Of a stretch of 64,000 bases of DNA, positions 34,678 to 43,795 are shown piece after piece. Position numbers and translations under genes: made by a program. Below the pieces are notes generated by a model. That model had not been told where the DNA came from. It made no database searches and was given only the letters and a program-made list of their open reading frames with translations. The stretch is from JAEXNA01 sp037968995 (GTDB taxonomy: Bacteria > Vulcanimicrobiota > Xenobia > Xenobiales > JADMJV01), in assembly GCA_037968995.1 (NCBI GenBank), contig JBBKWP010000325.1, positions 26,492 through 90,491 of the forward strand, read 5' to 3'. The stretch's first letter is position 1. Each line of letters begins with the position of its first letter.

Positions 34678-35370
34678 CTAGGTCGCAAGAAGACGAACCA
34701 AGTCATGGGCCCAATTCTGCTCGCGATCATCGAGCCAATGGACTTGGTGAGGGGAATGGGCTGTTGGCGAGTAGGCCAGGGAAATGAGGTAATTGTCATC
34801 ACGGGTCTGACTTTGCAAAGCCAGAGTCCGACCGGTGACATCCTCGGAGACCTCAGAGCGAAGAACTTCAAAGCGGTCCAAGGGCATCCTTAATCCGATC
34901 CCGTTGCTCTTGAGGACCGCTTCTTTGCGAGTCCAGACGTGAAAGAATCGCTCCCGATGATCGCCGATCCATTCGGCTTCGGGTCTCGTAAAAAATCGAT
35001 GGCCGATGGCAGTAAAATCGACGGTTCGACTGATAGATTCGAGATCGACGCCTAGACCTTCCTTGAGGTTGATGTCGGTGCTCACCGCGAGGGCGCCCCG
35101 GTCCTGTGAGTGGCTGAGGTTGAACTGGACGGCCTGACTTTTAAGGAAAGGACGCCCGTTCTCGGCTACTGTGACGTGGTGCGGATGATGGCCCAGTAAC
35201 CTTAAGACCTCATAAAGTCGGCTACGGGTAGCGATCAGGTTGCGACGACTGGCTTGGGAGAGATAGCGATCCGAGCGTATCTGAATGTCCTCCGGGAGTC
35301 GGGCATAGGCTTCGTTGCAGCGCTCAAGGTCCCAGTCGCAGGATATCTCCAATACAACAATGGAGGGCAT
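34678..35370 (-). CDS. Sfp-type 4'-phosphopantetheinyl transferase
   Basis: 230 residues. Transfers phosphopantetheine from CoA to a carrier-protein serine. Motifs: GVDLESI (Mg-binding Asp-x-Glu), then FFHVWTRKEAVLKSNGIGL (W-x-x-K-E-A). N-terminal R-x-x-L-Y-E-V-L-R-L-L-G matches the half that precedes the fold repeat. Twelve bases upstream is a luciferase-like monooxygenase; no carrier protein or polyketide/peptide synthase is in the window, so its partner is elsewhere or it serves the general ACP. Confidence 0.9.
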   Translation of the reverse strand: MPSIVVLEISCDWDLERCNEAYARLPEDIQIRSDRYLSQASRRNLIATRSRLYEVLRLLGHHPHHVTVAENGRPFLKSQAVQFNLSHSQDRGALAVSTDINLKEGLGVDLESISRTVDFTAIGHRFFTRPEAEWIGDHRERFFHVWTRKEAVLKSNGIGLRMPLDRFEVLRSEVSEDVTGRTLALQSQTRDDNYLISLAYSPTAHSPHQVHWLDDREQNWAHDLVRLLAT

Positions 35371-35382
35371 CAGTCGGCCAAC

Positions 35383-36360
35383 TTAAGCTTGCGCGATCCA
35401 AGGAGTCGCATCCATCACGACTCGGTCGTATATTCCGGCGAATCTCTGCCGGATAATATCTGGAATCTCTGATCGGGAACCTCGAACCGCGCACGCTTCA
35501 AACAGATCCTCGGGAATACTTTGGGCCATCTTTTCCCAATCGCCTCGGCGCGATAAGGCGTGCAACTCCTCGTGAAGTTCTTCGTATCCGAGGCAGGCCA
35601 ACACTGCCCTGTAACTTGGGGTGGAGGCGTAAAAAGCCATCCGCTGTCGAACTTTGGCTTCCTCGACTTCTGCGTTCTTTTTGTCGGTGGGCACAATGAA
35701 GACGGAGCCCACCACTTGCAAGGGGGGAAGTCCTGGGTCGCGCTCTTGGATCCCCTGGTTCAGGGCAGGTTGGCTCACTTCGAGGAGATACTTCAAGTGC
35801 GTGAATGGATGAAGAAAAACGAGGTCGGCTTTGCGCCCCGCCAAGCGCGACATGGCCTTCCCGACAGCGGCGATTCCTACCGGCGGGGCTCCATAGCCTT
35901 GTGTGTCCGGGGTAAAAACCGGGCTTCCTAAGGTGCATTGATAGAACTCTCCGCGAAAGTTAGGACGTTCGCCATCGGCGAAGCACGAGAACAGGTGGCG
36001 AAGCAGGTCGAGGTACTCCTCCATCGCTTGAACTGGCGATTCCGGCCAGTGCAGAGAAAATCGCTTTTCGATGTGGGCTTTGACCTGAGTTCCTAATCCC
36101 AATTGGAAGCGGCCTTGAGAGAGTTTCGCTAAGTTCCAGGCTGTTTGGGCGACCACGAAAGGAGACCTGGCAAAAGCCACTGCGATGTTGGTCCCGACTT
36201 GAATATTCCGAGTGGCTGAAAGCGCGAGTTGGCTGGAAAGGAAGGGATCGTTTTGGGTGTCCGCGGTCCACCACCCGGAGAATTCTCGGGTCTCCTCAAC
36301 GGCCAGGGAGTGCCCATGAATATTTTCAATAAGACCTTCGTAGCCCGCGTCTAACTTCAT
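35383..36360 (-). CDS. Luciferase-like oxidoreductase, TIGR03617 (F420-type) pattern
   Basis: 325 residues. TIM-barrel LLM class. The start MKLDAGYEGLIEN, then QVGTNIAVAFARSPFVVAQTAWNLA, QGRFQLGLGTQVKAHIEKRFS, and AFYASTPSYRAVLACLGY match the TIGR03617 family as I recall it, known mainly in actinobacteria as F420-dependent enzymes. Whether the cofactor here is F420 or FMN cannot be told. A CofE-like protein lies at 51209-52489, a hint of F420. Operon head before the phosphopantetheinyl transferase. Confidence 0.8.
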   Translation of the reverse strand: MKLDAGYEGLIENIHGHSLAVEETREFSGWWTADTQNDPFLSSQLALSATRNIQVGTNIAVAFARSPFVVAQTAWNLAKLSQGRFQLGLGTQVKAHIEKRFSLHWPESPVQAMEEYLDLLRHLFSCFADGERPNFRGEFYQCTLGSPVFTPDTQGYGAPPVGIAAVGKAMSRLAGRKADLVFLHPFTHLKYLLEVSQPALNQGIQERDPGLPPLQVVGSVFIVPTDKKNAEVEEAKVRQRMAFYASTPSYRAVLACLGYEELHEELHALSRRGDWEKMAQSIPEDLFEACAVRGSRSEIPDIIRQRFAGIYDRVVMDATPWIAQA

Positions 36361-36420
36361 CGCAGCTACTTTGTGGACGACCTCGGAAGGACCCCCTCGG
36401 AAAATGCGGAAAGATTTTCA

Positions 36421-37644
36421 ATGTTCACTATGAATCGTGCTTCACCCCTTCGGTTTTATCCCTCGGACAGGAAACGCATCGTGGTCGGATTGATTTCGGG
36501 TACCTCCGCCGACGGAATCGACGCTGTCGCTGTTGAGTTTCCTCCAGCGGACGAGGCTCAACCTTTTAAGATTCTCAAATTTTTATCCACGCCGTATCCA
36601 AGCGAGGTTCGAAAGGCCATCATGCTGGCAGCGGCCGACCGCTTGTCCCTGCGTGAAACCGCTAAACTCGGCACCAAGGTAGGGCACCTTTTCGCCGAAG
36701 CCGCCCTGAGCGTTATCCCAGAAGGCGGCTGTGATTTGGTAGCCAGTCACGGCCAGACTGTATGCCATCTTCCCGAGTTCGGGACCACAATGCAGATTGG
36801 GGAAGCTTCCATCATCGCCCGTGTCACCGGTGTCACCACGATCTCGGACTTTCGCCACGCCGACATGGCGTGGGGGGGACAAGGTGCCCCGTTGGTCCCT
36901 CTTTTCGATGCACACCTCCTGGCAGACTCAAAGCGACTGAGAGTCGCCATCAATTTGGGAGGAATCGCTAATATCACAGTGATTCCCCAAGCGGCCCACG
37001 AGAACTCGACGTTGGCGGAATCCTTGGTCTCAGCCTGGGATACGGGTCCCGCCAACTGTGTCAGCGACGCGATGTGTCGTCTCCGCGGAGTGGGAGACTT
37101 CGATCCGGGCGGTGAGTTGGCTTCGAAGGGACGCTGCTTACCAGATCTTCTCACAGAACTGCTAGCTCATGAATATTTTCAAAGAGTTGCTCCCAAGAGC
37201 ACAGGACTGGAAGATTTCGGCGAGGCGTACGCCCAGGATCTTCTGAGCAGAGAGGAACTCAAAGATCTTTTGCGGACCACGCTTTGCCTTTCCGCCCAGA
37301 CTTTGGTGAACGACCTCGTCTCGGTTTACAAAAACGAGGCCGGCCGTGACAGCTTCACCGGTATGGATCTGGTGTTCGCCGGCGGCGGAACTTCCAATAA
37401 AATATTGATGCAAGAGATTCGCGAACGCTTGGAACTAGGCTTGGGAACAGATTTTGGGCGTACGGTTCGTCTGATGTCGTTTCAAGAGTTCGGAGTCCCC
37501 GAAGAGGGCCGCGAAGCAACCGCATTCGCGTTCTTGGGCGACCGAACGGCTCGAGGCTTGGTAGGCGCCGCTCCGGGTGCGACCGGCGCCACTCGGGCGG
37601 CCCTGCTAGGGAAAATATCGTTCCCAGTTCAACTTCCCTTTTAG
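36421..37644 (+). CDS. anmK: Anhydro-N-acetylmuramic acid kinase
   Basis: 407 residues from ATG 36421 with GGAAAG 8 bases upstream. Phosphorylates and hydrolyses anhydro-MurNAc in peptidoglycan recycling. VVGLISGTSADGIDAVAVEF (21-40) is the nucleotide phosphate motif; SHGQTVCH, WGGQGAPLVPLFDAHLL, and NLGGIANITVI follow; AWDTGPANCVSDAM contains the catalytic-region Asp; VFAGGGTSN ends the ATP site. Transcribed away from the luciferase-like operon with about 60 bases between starts. Confidence 0.93.
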   Translation: MFTMNRASPLRFYPSDRKRIVVGLISGTSADGIDAVAVEFPPADEAQPFKILKFLSTPYPSEVRKAIMLAAADRLSLRETAKLGTKVGHLFAEAALSVIPEGGCDLVASHGQTVCHLPEFGTTMQIGEASIIARVTGVTTISDFRHADMAWGGQGAPLVPLFDAHLLADSKRLRVAINLGGIANITVIPQAAHENSTLAESLVSAWDTGPANCVSDAMCRLRGVGDFDPGGELASKGRCLPDLLTELLAHEYFQRVAPKSTGLEDFGEAYAQDLLSREELKDLLRTTLCLSAQTLVNDLVSVYKNEAGRDSFTGMDLVFAGGGTSNKILMQEIRERLELGLGTDFGRTVRLMSFQEFGVPEEGREATAFAFLGDRTARGLVGAAPGATGATRAALLGKISFPVQLPF

Positions 37645-37651
37645 GGCGCCT

Positions 37652-37691
37652 GGGCGGGGCCCGTCATCAACACGATCCCCCACCCCCGCCC
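37652..37691. terminator. Possible GC-rich stem between converging genes
   Basis: GGGCGGGG (37652-37659) pairs with CCCCGCCC (37684-37691) across a 24-base loop; a short T-rich stretch follows on the + strand. It sits just after the anmK stop and just before the converging peptidase stop. The loop is long, so termination is only plausible. Confidence 0.35.
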
Positions 37692-37696
37692 TTGTT

Positions 37697-39328
37697 CTAT
37701 AAACCGAGAACGTCGACGCCTTGTTCGAAGACGATGTCGGTCGGGATCTTATCAAGCCGCTCCAAATCGGTCTGAAGTTGGGGCGAGATGACCCCATATT
37801 TGTCGAGGAAAGCCTTGGTGCCCTCGTAGTCTCCATCACCTTGAAGCTTTAATGTGAGCGTCGTTAACTCGTTGTTAGCTTCGGAGATTTTTTTCAGATT
37901 GATACGATAGAGTCCGGTGGTCTCGTCGCGGTCGAAGGCGCCGCGCTCACGGAAAAAATTGAAGCGGGCGAGATTCGCAACGCCGTGAGCCGACGAGGCT
38001 CCAAAGCGGATGGAGCGAAAGATACCCGCCATGTAAGTGACATATTGGTCCTCTAACTCCTTTTTGGGAAGTTCGCCTCGAGCGGTGAGACCTTCAATCA
38101 TGAAGACCCCCAGCATGTCCGCCTTGCCCTCTTCCATGGTGCCGCCCACTTCCTTGAGGGCATCCTTTACCAGCATATCGGTGCCGGCTGTGATCACTTT
38201 CTTGATGCCGAGCCCGTGTGCTACCTCGTGGAACATCGTGTTGGCAAAAAAGGCGTCAAAGGTGATGTTCTTTCGCTGTTCCGGCACAATGAGGACACCG
38301 GCGATGGGGACCAAAATCTTATCGTATTTGGCCCGCATGGCATTTTTGAGTTGCAGTCGACGGGAGCCCTTTTTGAGTTGGACCTCCTCATCGTTCGGAA
38401 GGTTGATGGCGATGGTCTTCGAGCCGGCGTTGCAATCGCCGGCATAGTAAACTACGTCATAGGCGTTGAGGTCAGAATCCGTACCCGGTGTCTCTACCTT
38501 GTAGGCATCCGGAACAGGAAGCTCTCGTTGAAGCTCGGGTAGAAATTTGGCGTATCGAGACAGCTTGCGGCTCCACTCTTGGTCTTTAATCAGGACGTAG
38601 GCTTCAAAAGCGGAGCGATAGCCGAACAGCCTGTCTTCATAATTCTCAATGGGGCCGATCACGATATCGAGAGGGTTGGACTTCATATCCATCCAGGCCA
38701 GGTCGCTTTCCTGGTAGGAGTTGCTGACGAGAGCGTCGGCGCGCAAGTCCAGATACTTAGCGAGACCCGGGTCTGAGACCAACTCCGAAGCCTTGCGAAG
38801 ATGTTCGGAGGCCTTCTCGAGGTCCGTTCCGTAGGCGATGCTATACGGTATGGAGACGAGTCGGCCCTTACCGTCGCGACGGACTAAGCTGTACTGTCCC
38901 GTTTTGTCCCGGAACTCCGCACTCTCGAACTCTTCTTTGGTCATATCTTCCGGGTAGAACTGGGCGCCGAGCGGCTTGGGCCCAACCCCGGGGATGAAAG
39001 GACGATTGCCCTGTAAGCGGTCCCAAGGCCCATAGTTGATCCTGGCATATTCTTGCATCGTGGGGTCGCTGGTGAGGCTCTTCAACTGACTGGGATCGCC
39101 ATACGCCTGCTTCCAGAACAGTCGGTCCATAATTTCTGCGGCAGCGATCATTTCCTTGATCGCAAGACGTTCGTTGGAAGTGAGATGCTTGACGTTTGAA
39201 GTCAGTCGGACAGTGGCGTAGTCCACAAACTCATCCGGCTTCACCAACATAGTAGGGTCCGCCTGAAGGGTACCGGTGAGCAAGAAGCCCGCGAACAACG
39301 TTTTCGTAAAAGAGTTGAAGATTTTCAT
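37697..39328 (-). CDS. Secreted M49 (dipeptidyl-peptidase III-like) zinc metallopeptidase
   Basis: 543 residues with a signal peptide (MKIFNSFTKTLFAGFLLTGTLQA, cleavage about 22). Zinc motif H367-E-V-A-H371 followed by G-L-G, and EEGKAD (399-404) as the second zinc-binding/EExxAD helix. M49 enzymes have HExxxH and EE.RAD motifs; a HExxH form occurs in bacterial relatives. The protein lacks the ~200-residue lid of canonical DPP III, so substrates may be longer. No second membrane segment. Downstream of the FHA protein, 85 bases apart in the same direction. Confidence 0.75.
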   Translation of the reverse strand: MKIFNSFTKTLFAGFLLTGTLQADPTMLVKPDEFVDYATVRLTSNVKHLTSNERLAIKEMIAAAEIMDRLFWKQAYGDPSQLKSLTSDPTMQEYARINYGPWDRLQGNRPFIPGVGPKPLGAQFYPEDMTKEEFESAEFRDKTGQYSLVRRDGKGRLVSIPYSIAYGTDLEKASEHLRKASELVSDPGLAKYLDLRADALVSNSYQESDLAWMDMKSNPLDIVIGPIENYEDRLFGYRSAFEAYVLIKDQEWSRKLSRYAKFLPELQRELPVPDAYKVETPGTDSDLNAYDVVYYAGDCNAGSKTIAINLPNDEEVQLKKGSRRLQLKNAMRAKYDKILVPIAGVLIVPEQRKNITFDAFFANTMFHEVAHGLGIKKVITAGTDMLVKDALKEVGGTMEEGKADMLGVFMIEGLTARGELPKKELEDQYVTYMAGIFRSIRFGASSAHGVANLARFNFFRERGAFDRDETTGLYRINLKKISEANNELTTLTLKLQGDGDYEGTKAFLDKYGVISPQLQTDLERLDKIPTDIVFEQGVDVLGL

Positions 39329-39413
39329 GCCGCGACCTTCGAAGGCGGCGGCTTTTAGCCTTCGAATAAGCCGGTAGGTGCGCTAAGTGAGCTGGAACAT
39401 AAGTGCCATCATA

Positions 39414-40037
39414 CTAATCACCATCTGAGTTGGAGATGGTGAGTCGACGCTCTCCTATACGCAAGATGTCGCCCGATGCGACTTCGATCGGAGAGTTCAG
39501 ACGAAGCGGGGTTGACCACAGCGCGCCTTTGATTCGCCGCAAAAGAAAGGCGTCTTCCTTTTCTATTTCAAGGACAGCCCATGGCGCATCGTCTGTCATA
39601 CCCAGTCGCACGCCGCTCTCATTCCAAGGGGTTGCCGGCGACAACTCTAAGACAACCTGATTCTCATCGACTTGCCAACCGTGGGACTCGGTCGACGCCT
39701 GTTTTTGGACCTCGAGACTGGTTTGACCGAGGCGCAATACCTGCTTGTCTTCTAGAGATTGCCCTTGTCCCAGAGCCTGGCCGGTCACCAGGCGTCCATT
39801 GAGCAAAGTGGCATTGGTCATGGAGAGGTGGATCAAAACCGGGTCAGCTTGACCGTCCCAAGTAATCTGTGCGTGAGTTCGACTGATAGCCGGGTCAGTG
39901 AGTGTCCAGCGCTTCGATTCTGGTGGGTCTTCCGGAGCGGACGTGTCGAGTCGTCCGAGGATTGTGACTCCTGTCGTTAAGGTAAACGTTTTTCCCATAT
40001 CGGGCCCATCGACCACAAAAAAGCAGTATCCAACCAT
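39414..40037 (-). CDS. FHA-domain protein
   Basis: 207 residues from ATG 40037; an in-frame extension to 40172 overlaps the exporter and is unlikely. FHA core: GVTILGRLD, AISRTHAQITWD, NATLLNGRLVTGQ (residues about 25-90), which binds phosphothreonine in partners. A C-terminal region (ILRRIKGAL, GDILRIGERRLTI) resembles a second partial FHA-like half. No membrane span. It is 50 bases after the RND exporter stop, so it may tune that system in response to a Ser/Thr kinase. Confidence 0.75.
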   Translation of the reverse strand: MVGYCFFVVDGPDMGKTFTLTTGVTILGRLDTSAPEDPPESKRWTLTDPAISRTHAQITWDGQADPVLIHLSMTNATLLNGRLVTGQALGQGQSLEDKQVLRLGQTSLEVQKQASTESHGWQVDENQVVLELSPATPWNESGVRLGMTDDAPWAVLEIEKEDAFLLRRIKGALWSTPLRLNSPIEVASGDILRIGERRLTISNSDGD

Positions 40038-40086
40038 GTCGGCTGGTTCGTCTGCCAAGGCCGACAGTCCTACAGGTCTGAGGGTT

Positions 40087-42789
40087 CTAGTGGCTGGTCT
40101 GCTTCGGGGCGGCTTGCAGAAGATGCGGGAATCGCTCCACCAAGCACGGTAAGATGAACAGTGATAAGACAACGTTAACCAGCAGACCCAGTGTCACCAG
40201 ACCGCCCAATGAGGCTATCCCGCGGTGCTCGGCTAAGCCCAGTGACGCGAAACCGGCTGCTGAAGTCAGTGATGACAAGAGAATAGCGAGTCCCGTGCTG
40301 CAACATAACAGGCGGTCATTTCCGAGTTCTTGCATACGAAGAACGCTGTGCAGTCCAAAGACGGAGCCGATACCTAAAAGCATGGGGACCGCTACGAAAT
40401 TTGCCGGATTGAAGCTCCAACTGAACATGCCCATGAACCCTAAGACCTGTAGTAACGAAATGGCTGTCGGTAAGCTGGCTAAAAGTGTGAGGCGAATATC
40501 CCGCAGAACAAAATAGAGCAGCCCAAACATGGCCAGCAGTGAGAAAACGATTCCGAGCCTGTGGGTTCTCATCACTAAACGCTCAAAGAGTTCGATGAGA
40601 ACGGGCTCTCCACTGACTTTGGGATTCACTTTTCGGAGATCTTCGAGAAAGTTCTGAAGGTTTTCCGGCCGCCATATATCCAAGCGAGGAAAGACTCGAA
40701 GGGCGTACGATCCGTCCACCCCTTGTAAACGCTGGACAAGGGCCGGAGGAAGTTGACTTTGGAGCAGCGGTTCGGCGGTTTGGATTTCCAGCAAAGGAAC
40801 CATCTCGTTGGCCCGTTGCTCGAGTTGTCGAAGAATTTCGTTGGCACCGTCGAGGAGAGGTCCGGGACCGCGCTTGGAAGCGCGCGCTCTCAATTCTTGG
40901 CCTAGCTTTTTGATCTCGGTTCCCCAGGTCTGGGTCGGTTTTATCTCGTCCACCGCTGAGAAAAGCTTCAAAGCCTGGCGGGCGTCCAGCGGCGGGGCCA
41001 ACCCTATTCCCTTAAGAATCCGGACCAGTTCCGGCCGGTCCTTGAGAATCTCTTTAACTAAGCTTTCTTCGCCGGGTTCCACTTGTGGAAGGAAGGTCGA
41101 CAATGAGATCACCTCCGCCACGGAGGGAAGAGCCCGCAGACGGTTCTCAAACTCGCGGGCCTGGGCCAGGTCTTTGGCCGGAACCAGAGCGGTGAGTACA
41201 GAACTCTTACCGCTGGAGACCAACATCATTTCCGTGCGAACCGATTCCAGGTTGGGGTTTTGCATCTTAAGGAGATGGATGTCAAAAGTTACGTATCGAG
41301 CACCGGCAATGGATAGGACAGTTAGGATCCCAGCCATCGTGAGCAGCACACCGTTCCACGGCTTGATCGACTGGTGTAACGCGTTCAGGTCCTGTCTACC
41401 ACGCTGTGGCAACTGAAAATTTCTCCGCTCCAGAACTCCGAGCAGGGCCGGCAAGACGGTGCAGGCGGACAATTGGCAGAGCAGGACACCCAAGAAGGCG
41501 ATAAGACCGAGTTCGGCCACCCCTCGGAAACCCACCACGATCAAGACGCCAAAAGCGACCGAGGTCGCCATCGCTCCAATCAAGGTGTCTTTGCCGGCGG
41601 TCCTCATGGTTTGCTCCATGGCCTCTGGTCCTGGAAGCTCGGCTCTACACTCGAAATATCGGAAACCTATATGAATGCCAAAATCGATTCCGATTCCCAC
41701 CAGGATGGGGATGTAAGTCACCGTGATGAAGTTGAGATGTCCCACAGCTAGACTCACAGCGCCTAAAGTCCAAACGAGACCAACGATCAAAGTTGCTAGC
41801 GCCAAGGCGGGCCGAGCGACTTCTCTAAAGCCGAAGTGAAAGAGAGCGAGTACTAAAAAGAGGCTGCAGACTGTGCTTCTCACCGAGTCTTGCGCGATCG
41901 TCAGGCGTTCGTCGACAACCAGCACAGGCTCACCCGTGAGACTGAAGGACAAGGTGGGGTACTGTTCCCTTACGCCCTCCAAAATTTCTCGGACCTTATG
42001 GACGCTCGGGGCAGCGGCTTCCAAATTTTGAGTCCCGATATTCGGGCTCACTAGGATCAAGAGCGTTTGGCCGGCGTCTAAGCTAAGATAGATCCGTTTA
42101 GGGGGGGCGGCCTGCACACTCCCCATCATCTCGCGAATCTTGGAGGATTCGGGTTCGACGGCGGGCCAGAAGTTATTAAGGTCCGCGTCGCTGAGATCCG
42201 CTCGGGTGGACTCCTCGAGAGCCTCCATAAACCGGAGGATCAGTCCGGCTCCGGGTGCGGCCAAAATCAGGGAGTCCGCGAAGCTATCGACTTTGAAGGA
42301 ATCATCTCCGGTTCCCCGCCTGATTCCGGACAGTAGACTTTGAAGATCGTTCTTAAGTCCGAGCAGTTGTTGTTTGGAGAGAAAGTATAGGCCGCTGTGA
42401 AGAAAGATCTTGGCGTCGATGGAGTAGAGTGGAGAACTTAATACTTCAGGATGTTTTGCGAAACTGAGGCCAAGTTGGTCCACGGCGCGCTGCCGAGTTT
42501 TGAGATCGCCCCGCGAAACGATCACGGCAAGATCTTTAGATCCCGGGAGATTGTCGCGCCAGTACTCTAGAGTCTGAATCTCGGGATGCTTTGGCGAGAA
42601 AAGTATCAACCAATCGGTTTCTAGGCTCAAGTTGGATACCGCGAGAACTAGACTTAGGATCATGCCAAAGACGGCCGCGCCTAGGGCCTGCCACGGGTGA
42701 CGGAAACTCCAGCCGCCCAGTTTGACCAGGAAGCCTCGGGCCCGCGGACGGGATGGATCGGTAGGAGGCTCCGCTACGGATCGACTCAA
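40087..42789 (-). CDS. Large RND/MMPL-family exporter
   Basis: 900 residues in two halves, each with a membrane helix, a large periplasmic loop and a helical bundle of five spans (e.g. LVSNLSLETDWL loop start; FVAVPMLLGIGSVFGLHSVL, PILVGIGIDFGIHIGFRYFE, LGVLLCQLSACTVLPALL). The GIGIDF/GIGSVFG segments are the RND proton-relay-like motifs. Layout resembles hopanoid-type HpnN or predicted RND exporters; lipid or hydrophobic export is the usual role. It overlaps the zinc-finger gene by 4 bases, suggesting both are needed together. Confidence 0.82.
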   Translation of the reverse strand: MSRSVAEPPTDPSRPRARGFLVKLGGWSFRHPWQALGAAVFGMILSLVLAVSNLSLETDWLILFSPKHPEIQTLEYWRDNLPGSKDLAVIVSRGDLKTRQRAVDQLGLSFAKHPEVLSSPLYSIDAKIFLHSGLYFLSKQQLLGLKNDLQSLLSGIRRGTGDDSFKVDSFADSLILAAPGAGLILRFMEALEESTRADLSDADLNNFWPAVEPESSKIREMMGSVQAAPPKRIYLSLDAGQTLLILVSPNIGTQNLEAAAPSVHKVREILEGVREQYPTLSFSLTGEPVLVVDERLTIAQDSVRSTVCSLFLVLALFHFGFREVARPALALATLIVGLVWTLGAVSLAVGHLNFITVTYIPILVGIGIDFGIHIGFRYFECRAELPGPEAMEQTMRTAGKDTLIGAMATSVAFGVLIVVGFRGVAELGLIAFLGVLLCQLSACTVLPALLGVLERRNFQLPQRGRQDLNALHQSIKPWNGVLLTMAGILTVLSIAGARYVTFDIHLLKMQNPNLESVRTEMMLVSSGKSSVLTALVPAKDLAQAREFENRLRALPSVAEVISLSTFLPQVEPGEESLVKEILKDRPELVRILKGIGLAPPLDARQALKLFSAVDEIKPTQTWGTEIKKLGQELRARASKRGPGPLLDGANEILRQLEQRANEMVPLLEIQTAEPLLQSQLPPALVQRLQGVDGSYALRVFPRLDIWRPENLQNFLEDLRKVNPKVSGEPVLIELFERLVMRTHRLGIVFSLLAMFGLLYFVLRDIRLTLLASLPTAISLLQVLGFMGMFSWSFNPANFVAVPMLLGIGSVFGLHSVLRMQELGNDRLLCCSTGLAILLSSLTSAAGFASLGLAEHRGIASLGGLVTLGLLVNVVLSLFILPCLVERFPHLLQAAPKQTSH

Positions 42790-43778
42790 GTTGACGGAAT
42801 CGACGACAGTTCAAGTCGGTCGACCTTCCACAATTGCGCCTGTTGGGTCAAACGAAATCGTCCTCGATAGCGGCGGGGGCGTCCATCCTCAATGTAGGCG
42901 ATCACTAGGGAGACCTCGGCACTTTCCGGATTCAGAAGTTTTTGGCCGTTCACGGCCCAGCGAATGTTTTCGATACCGAGGAATGTTTCTCGAAAGCTCT
43001 CCTCGGACATTTCGCTCCGCCAAGCTGGGCTTAGCATGGCGTATGCCACCGAGTATTCGCCTTTCGCCAGATTATCGAGGTACATTAAAAGCGCACTGCG
43101 GGCGGCCAATGCTCCTCGTTCGGGCTGAAATTCTGTGGGAACATTGGCACCAGCCAGGTCAGGTGTTCGATGTCCGCGCCACCAAAGATAAGCTCCAATG
43201 GGAATCGCGATGATCAACAGTAATGAGATTGCTATCTTGAAAGCCTCGGCGAAGATGTCCGCGCCCGACCGGGCGGATTGTTTCAGTTGGTTGCCAGCCG
43301 AGCGGGCGCGGTACCCCAAAAGGATGCGAAGTCCGCGTGCGACCAAGCTGACCTTCTGTTTATTCTGTTGAAACCGGCTTGGACCGTGGTCGGTCGGTGT
43401 CTGCCACGAGCCTGCACCCGACTGAGGCGCTTGTCTTACGACGGGAACGGTCGTGTCGTAATCTTCCTCGTCATCGTCCTCGTACGGTTGATGAACGGTG
43501 GCTGTTGGGGGCGCCGCCGGCGAGGGCGGCGGCTCAGACTCTTCGGGTTCGGGTTCGGGTTGAGCGAGGACAGTTTGGCGCCTTGCTGGGGGAGGAGTCG
43601 CCGGAGCGGGAGCAGACTCTTCCGCCTCGCCGCCGCCCGATGTCGCGAGTCCTGACCCATCGTCAACAACGATAGTCGATCCCTTGTGATCCGTGTCGCG
43701 CTGATGCTTACGCAGCCCGATTCCGTGCGGGAACTCCTCCCCACACGAGCAGACATGCTTTTTCTTTTGACGCGACAC
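42786..43778 (-). CDS. Membrane protein with N-terminal CCHH zinc finger and periplasmic NTF2-like domain
   Basis: 330 residues. Residues 10-31 read C-S-C-G-x2-F-x5-L-x2-H-x5-H (C10, C12, H25, H31), a C2H2-like finger with an unusual one-residue Cys spacing. A long Pro/Glu/Ala-rich disordered region follows (about 35-140), then one membrane helix (about 175-198), and a C-terminal domain (about 215-330) like DUF4878/NTF2-type folds (ARSALLMYLDNLAKGEYSVAYAML, then strands). Known: C2H2-like fingers occur in bacterial Ros/MucR DNA-binding proteins. Inferred: a cytoplasmic zinc finger linked across the membrane. Overlaps the RND exporter start by 4 bases. A paralog is at 48018-48782. Confidence 0.78.
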   Translation of the reverse strand: MSRQKKKHVCSCGEEFPHGIGLRKHQRDTDHKGSTIVVDDGSGLATSGGGEAEESAPAPATPPPARRQTVLAQPEPEPEESEPPPSPAAPPTATVHQPYEDDDEEDYDTTVPVVRQAPQSGAGSWQTPTDHGPSRFQQNKQKVSLVARGLRILLGYRARSAGNQLKQSARSGADIFAEAFKIAISLLLIIAIPIGAYLWWRGHRTPDLAGANVPTEFQPERGALAARSALLMYLDNLAKGEYSVAYAMLSPAWRSEMSEESFRETFLGIENIRWAVNGQKLLNPESAEVSLVIAYIEDGRPRRYRGRFRLTQQAQLWKVDRLELSSIPST

Positions 43779-43795
43779 GGATTAAGGTCTTCTCT

